The notes beneath the pieces were generated by a model, which had not been told where the DNA came from, did not search any database, and saw only the letters and a list, made by a program, of their open reading frames with translations. A stretch of 64,000 nucleotides of DNA, from positions 124,001 through 188,000 of the forward strand of contig NZ_BDCD01000023.1 in the NCBI RefSeq assembly GCF_001613325.1. Direction: 5' to 3'. Shown in pieces: positions 62,243 through 64,000 of the stretch; the stretch's first letter is position 1, and every line of letters starts with the position of its first letter. The position numbers and the translations under genes were made by a program. Origin of the DNA: Nocardia yamanashiensis NBRC 100130. GTDB lineage: Bacteria; Actinomycetota; Actinomycetes; Mycobacteriales; Mycobacteriaceae.

Positions 62243-63027
62243 CCGATACCTTCACGGGTCCCCGCCCGCTGCTGCCGCCCGTGATCGCCGATTCGCTGGT
62301 CATGTTCCGGCGCTGCGCCCGCCGCACCCTGCGCAGCCCGGACACCCTGGTCATCTCGCTGAGCATGCCGATCGTGATGATGATGCTGTTCACCTACGTG
62401 TTCGGCGGCGCGATCGACGTCGGCGGCTCGTACCTGAACTATGTGGTGCCGGGGATCATGCTGCTGTGCACCGGATTCGCGGCCTCGATCACCGCCACCA
62501 GCGTGAGCACCGATATGACGCAGGGCAGCATCGACCGCTTCCGCACCCTGCCCATGTACCGGCAGGCGCTGCTCACCGGGCATCTCCTGGAGGGCGTGGC
62601 GCGCACCATGGCGGCCATCGCGATCGCCGTGGGAGTGGCCGTGGCGCTGGGTTATCGGCCGGCTGCCGGACCGCTGGGCTGGCTCGGCGCCACCCTGGTG
62701 ATCCTGTTGTTCGTGGTGGCGGTGGTGTGGTTCGCGGTGGCCATGGGCATGGCGGCGCAGAATCCGGAAGCCGCGGGCGGGCTCACCTACGCGATCACGC
62801 TGACCCCGTACCTGAGCAGCGCGTTCGTGCGCACCGAGACCATGCCGAGCTGGTTGCGCGGTTTCGCCGACGCGCAGCCCGCCACCCCCGTCGCGGAGAC
62901 GGTGCGCGGGCTGCTGGGCGGCGCGCCCGTCGACCGGTGGGTGTCGGCGGTGCTGTGGTGCGTACTGCTGGCCGCTATCGGATTCGGCTGGGCCGGTTAC
63001 TCTTTCCGGCGCATGTCATACCGCTGA
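62239..63027 (+). CDS. ABC-2 type permease (DrrB-like), no ATPase partner in window
   Basis: The 262-residue protein has six membrane segments and the ABC-2 export pattern: DTLVISLSMPIVMMMLF, NYVVPGIMLLCTGF and SIDRFRTLPMYRQALLTGHL, close to DrrB of daunorubicin export. Usually a DrrA ATPase is encoded just before it. Here a glycosyltransferase takes that place, and the ATPase must be supplied from elsewhere. ATG 62239 overlaps the GT1 stop (ATGA). Its 3' end overlaps the convergent UbiA gene by 12 bp. Confidence 0.88.
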   Translation: MTDTFTGPRPLLPPVIADSLVMFRRCARRTLRSPDTLVISLSMPIVMMMLFTYVFGGAIDVGGSYLNYVVPGIMLLCTGFAASITATSVSTDMTQGSIDRFRTLPMYRQALLTGHLLEGVARTMAAIAIAVGVAVALGYRPAAGPLGWLGATLVILLFVVAVVWFAVAMGMAAQNPEAAGGLTYAITLTPYLSSAFVRTETMPSWLRGFADAQPATPVAETVRGLLGGAPVDRWVSAVLWCVLLAAIGFGWAGYSFRRMSYR

Positions 63028-63945
63028 CGCCTGCGCGATCAGGGCGGCGTAGAGGGTGATGATGAACAGCATGGCGGGGACCGGCGGGTAATCCGGTTCC
63101 GTGGAGGTCCGGAAACGCTGGGCTCCGGCGAGCGGAATCAGCAGGAGCGCCACGGGAATCCAGCCGATCACCGCTACCGCGCCGGTGTAGGTCCAGGGCC
63201 GCACCAGCGCGAGGTCCACGGCGACCGCGAGGGCCGCCAGCGCCAGCGATACCGCGATGCTCCCGGCGGTGCCCAGCGGGTTGGAGTAGTACATCTCCCC
63301 CGGCCGCTCGACCCGCGATGTCTTGCGCGCGAATTCGAATTGCAGGAACGCTCCGGCGAAGACGAGCGCCAGCAGCGCGATCCGGCCGTGCCCGGCGACC
63401 TCGCCGGTGTCGATCGCCGACAGCAGCACGTACGCGGTGATCAGCAATTGCACCGGATAGGTGACGACCAGGTTCAGCAGAATCCGCCCGCGCACCGCCG
63501 CCGACGCCTGTTCCAGACCCCACAGCACCAGCCCGTACGCCAGCACCGCCGCGATCATCAGCGCGGACCGGCCCGACAGCAGCCAGCTCCCGGCGACCGC
63601 CCCGACCGCGATGATCCCCATGGCGGTGCGCAATTCACCCTTGCTCACCGCCCCGGTCACCAGCGGCCGATCCGGATTGTGCACCCGGTCGTATTCCAGG
63701 TCCTTCTGTTCGTCGACCATGCGCAGATACAGCAGCACGGCCGCCACCACCACGATCCGCACGGCCGTCGCGCCGGTCGGCCGCCAGGACGCATCCGGCT
63801 GTGCGACAACGGCGGCGGTGCCTTCCAGCGCCAGCACCCACAGCACCGCGTACAGCAGGTAGTACGGCTTGTACATGACCCTGGTGAACGCGGTTATCCG
63901 CGCGACGGACTCGAAAAGCCCAGGACGCGTGTCGATCTGGGTCAT
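63016..63945 (-). CDS. UbiA-type prenyltransferase
   Basis: The 309-residue membrane protein has eight or nine hydrophobic segments and the Asp-rich block MVDEQKDLEYDRVHNPDRPL (about 75-94), the DxxxD pattern that binds prenyl diphosphate with Mg2+. The second Asp motif is weaker. It transfers a prenyl chain to an aromatic or other acceptor; the gene context of GT and P450 suggests a glycosylated prenylated product, which is inference. ATG 63945 overlaps the stop of an upstream gene (ATGA). Confidence 0.85.
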   Translation of the reverse strand: MTQIDTRPGLFESVARITAFTRVMYKPYYLLYAVLWVLALEGTAAVVAQPDASWRPTGATAVRIVVVAAVLLYLRMVDEQKDLEYDRVHNPDRPLVTGAVSKGELRTAMGIIAVGAVAGSWLLSGRSALMIAAVLAYGLVLWGLEQASAAVRGRILLNLVVTYPVQLLITAYVLLSAIDTGEVAGHGRIALLALVFAGAFLQFEFARKTSRVERPGEMYYSNPLGTAGSIAVSLALAALAVAVDLALVRPWTYTGAVAVIGWIPVALLLIPLAGAQRFRTSTEPDYPPVPAMLFIITLYAALIAQASAV

Positions 63946-64000
63946 CGCACGTCCTCGTCCGGCCGCTGCCAGCCGTCCCACCCGATCAGTTCGGTCACGG
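63942..64000 (-). CDS. C-terminal end of an unknown gene, cut by window
   Basis: The last codons of an upstream leftward gene are visible, reading VTELIGWDGWQRPDEDVR and a TGA that overlaps the UbiA start by 4 bp. Too little is present to name it. The coupling implies a joint operon with the prenyltransferase. Confidence 0.55.
   Translation of the reverse strand, partial: VTELIGWDGWQRPDEDVR

Noticed and set aside
60880..63027. Longer version of the ABC permease reaching back to 60880
   Set aside because: The added part is a shadow of the GT1 gene. The permease starts at ATG 62239 by ATGA overlap.

Overview
The window is uniformly high-GC DNA (about 70% G+C by eye) with GTG and TTG starts, many 4-bp stop/start overlaps and little intergenic space. 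An antigen-85-type mycolyltransferase, an Ami1-type amidase, a conservon (histidine-kinase-like protein, Roadblock, DUF742, GTPase and two P450s), an F420-type Ddn-like protein and an EphD-like hydrolase/SDR fusion point to a mycolic-acid actinomycete, most likely Nocardia or a close relative. I see no insertion sequence, phage or CRISPR array. There is one tRNA gene, with a CAT anticodon.

Layout. 1-5.3 kb: a cut phosphotransferase, a fused PabA-PabB aminodeoxychorismate synthase, a helical hypothetical, and a TerD/DUF2510/zinc-ribbon/HNH nuclease fusion. 5.4-9 kb: an NAD(P)-binding protein, a lipoprotein, and an MFS exporter with an ArsR regulator that carries the NmtR-type alpha5 metal motif. 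9-17 kb: a Baeyer-Villiger-type monooxygenase with an altered fingerprint, the mycolyltransferase, a serine hydrolase behind 11-bp-spaced direct repeats, a SARP/AfsR-type regulator and a thioesterase. 17-19.4 kb: a cyanate module (cynR, cynT, cynS). 19.4-25 kb: secreted proteins, a GH1 enzyme, a TolB-like lipoprotein, a sigma-region-4-only protein, an AhpD-like protein, a divergent TetR-like regulator, the tRNA and a Ddn-like protein. 25.4-26.6 kb: TerC behind a candidate yybP-ykoY (Mn2+) riboswitch.

26.7-37 kb: a Gly/Cys-rich protein pair, a three-gene operon (metal-dependent hydrolase, ferredoxin reductase, EphD-like fusion), an APC transporter, the amidase, a MarR/MFS pair behind perfect direct repeats, and a penicillin-binding-like serine hydrolase. 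37.2-43 kb: a complete conservon whose genes overlap by about 4 bp (19 bp for cvnC/cvnD), with a CYP157-like P450 lacking ExxR and a CYP154-like P450. 43-46 kb: a membrane protein/XRE pair, a small DNA-binding-like protein, and a quinone oxidoreductase behind a SoxR-like operator.

45.9-57.8 kb: a choline-to-glycine cluster. It holds an IclR regulator, choline oxidase, a transporter, betaine aldehyde dehydrogenase, a Rieske oxygenase with a bridging-Glu motif, sarcosine oxidase and dimethylglycine oxidase. A divergent Rieske ferredoxin and ferredoxin reductase complete the electron chain. Two 36-bp inverted repeats of identical geometry sit in the shared promoter. 57.9-64 kb: a GlsB-like protein, then a possible specialised-metabolite locus with a GT4 glycosyltransferase fused in frame to a P450, a GT1 glycosyltransferase, an ABC-2 permease without an ATPase, a UbiA-type prenyltransferase and a cut gene. 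All functional statements rest on reading motifs and remembered families. No search was run.
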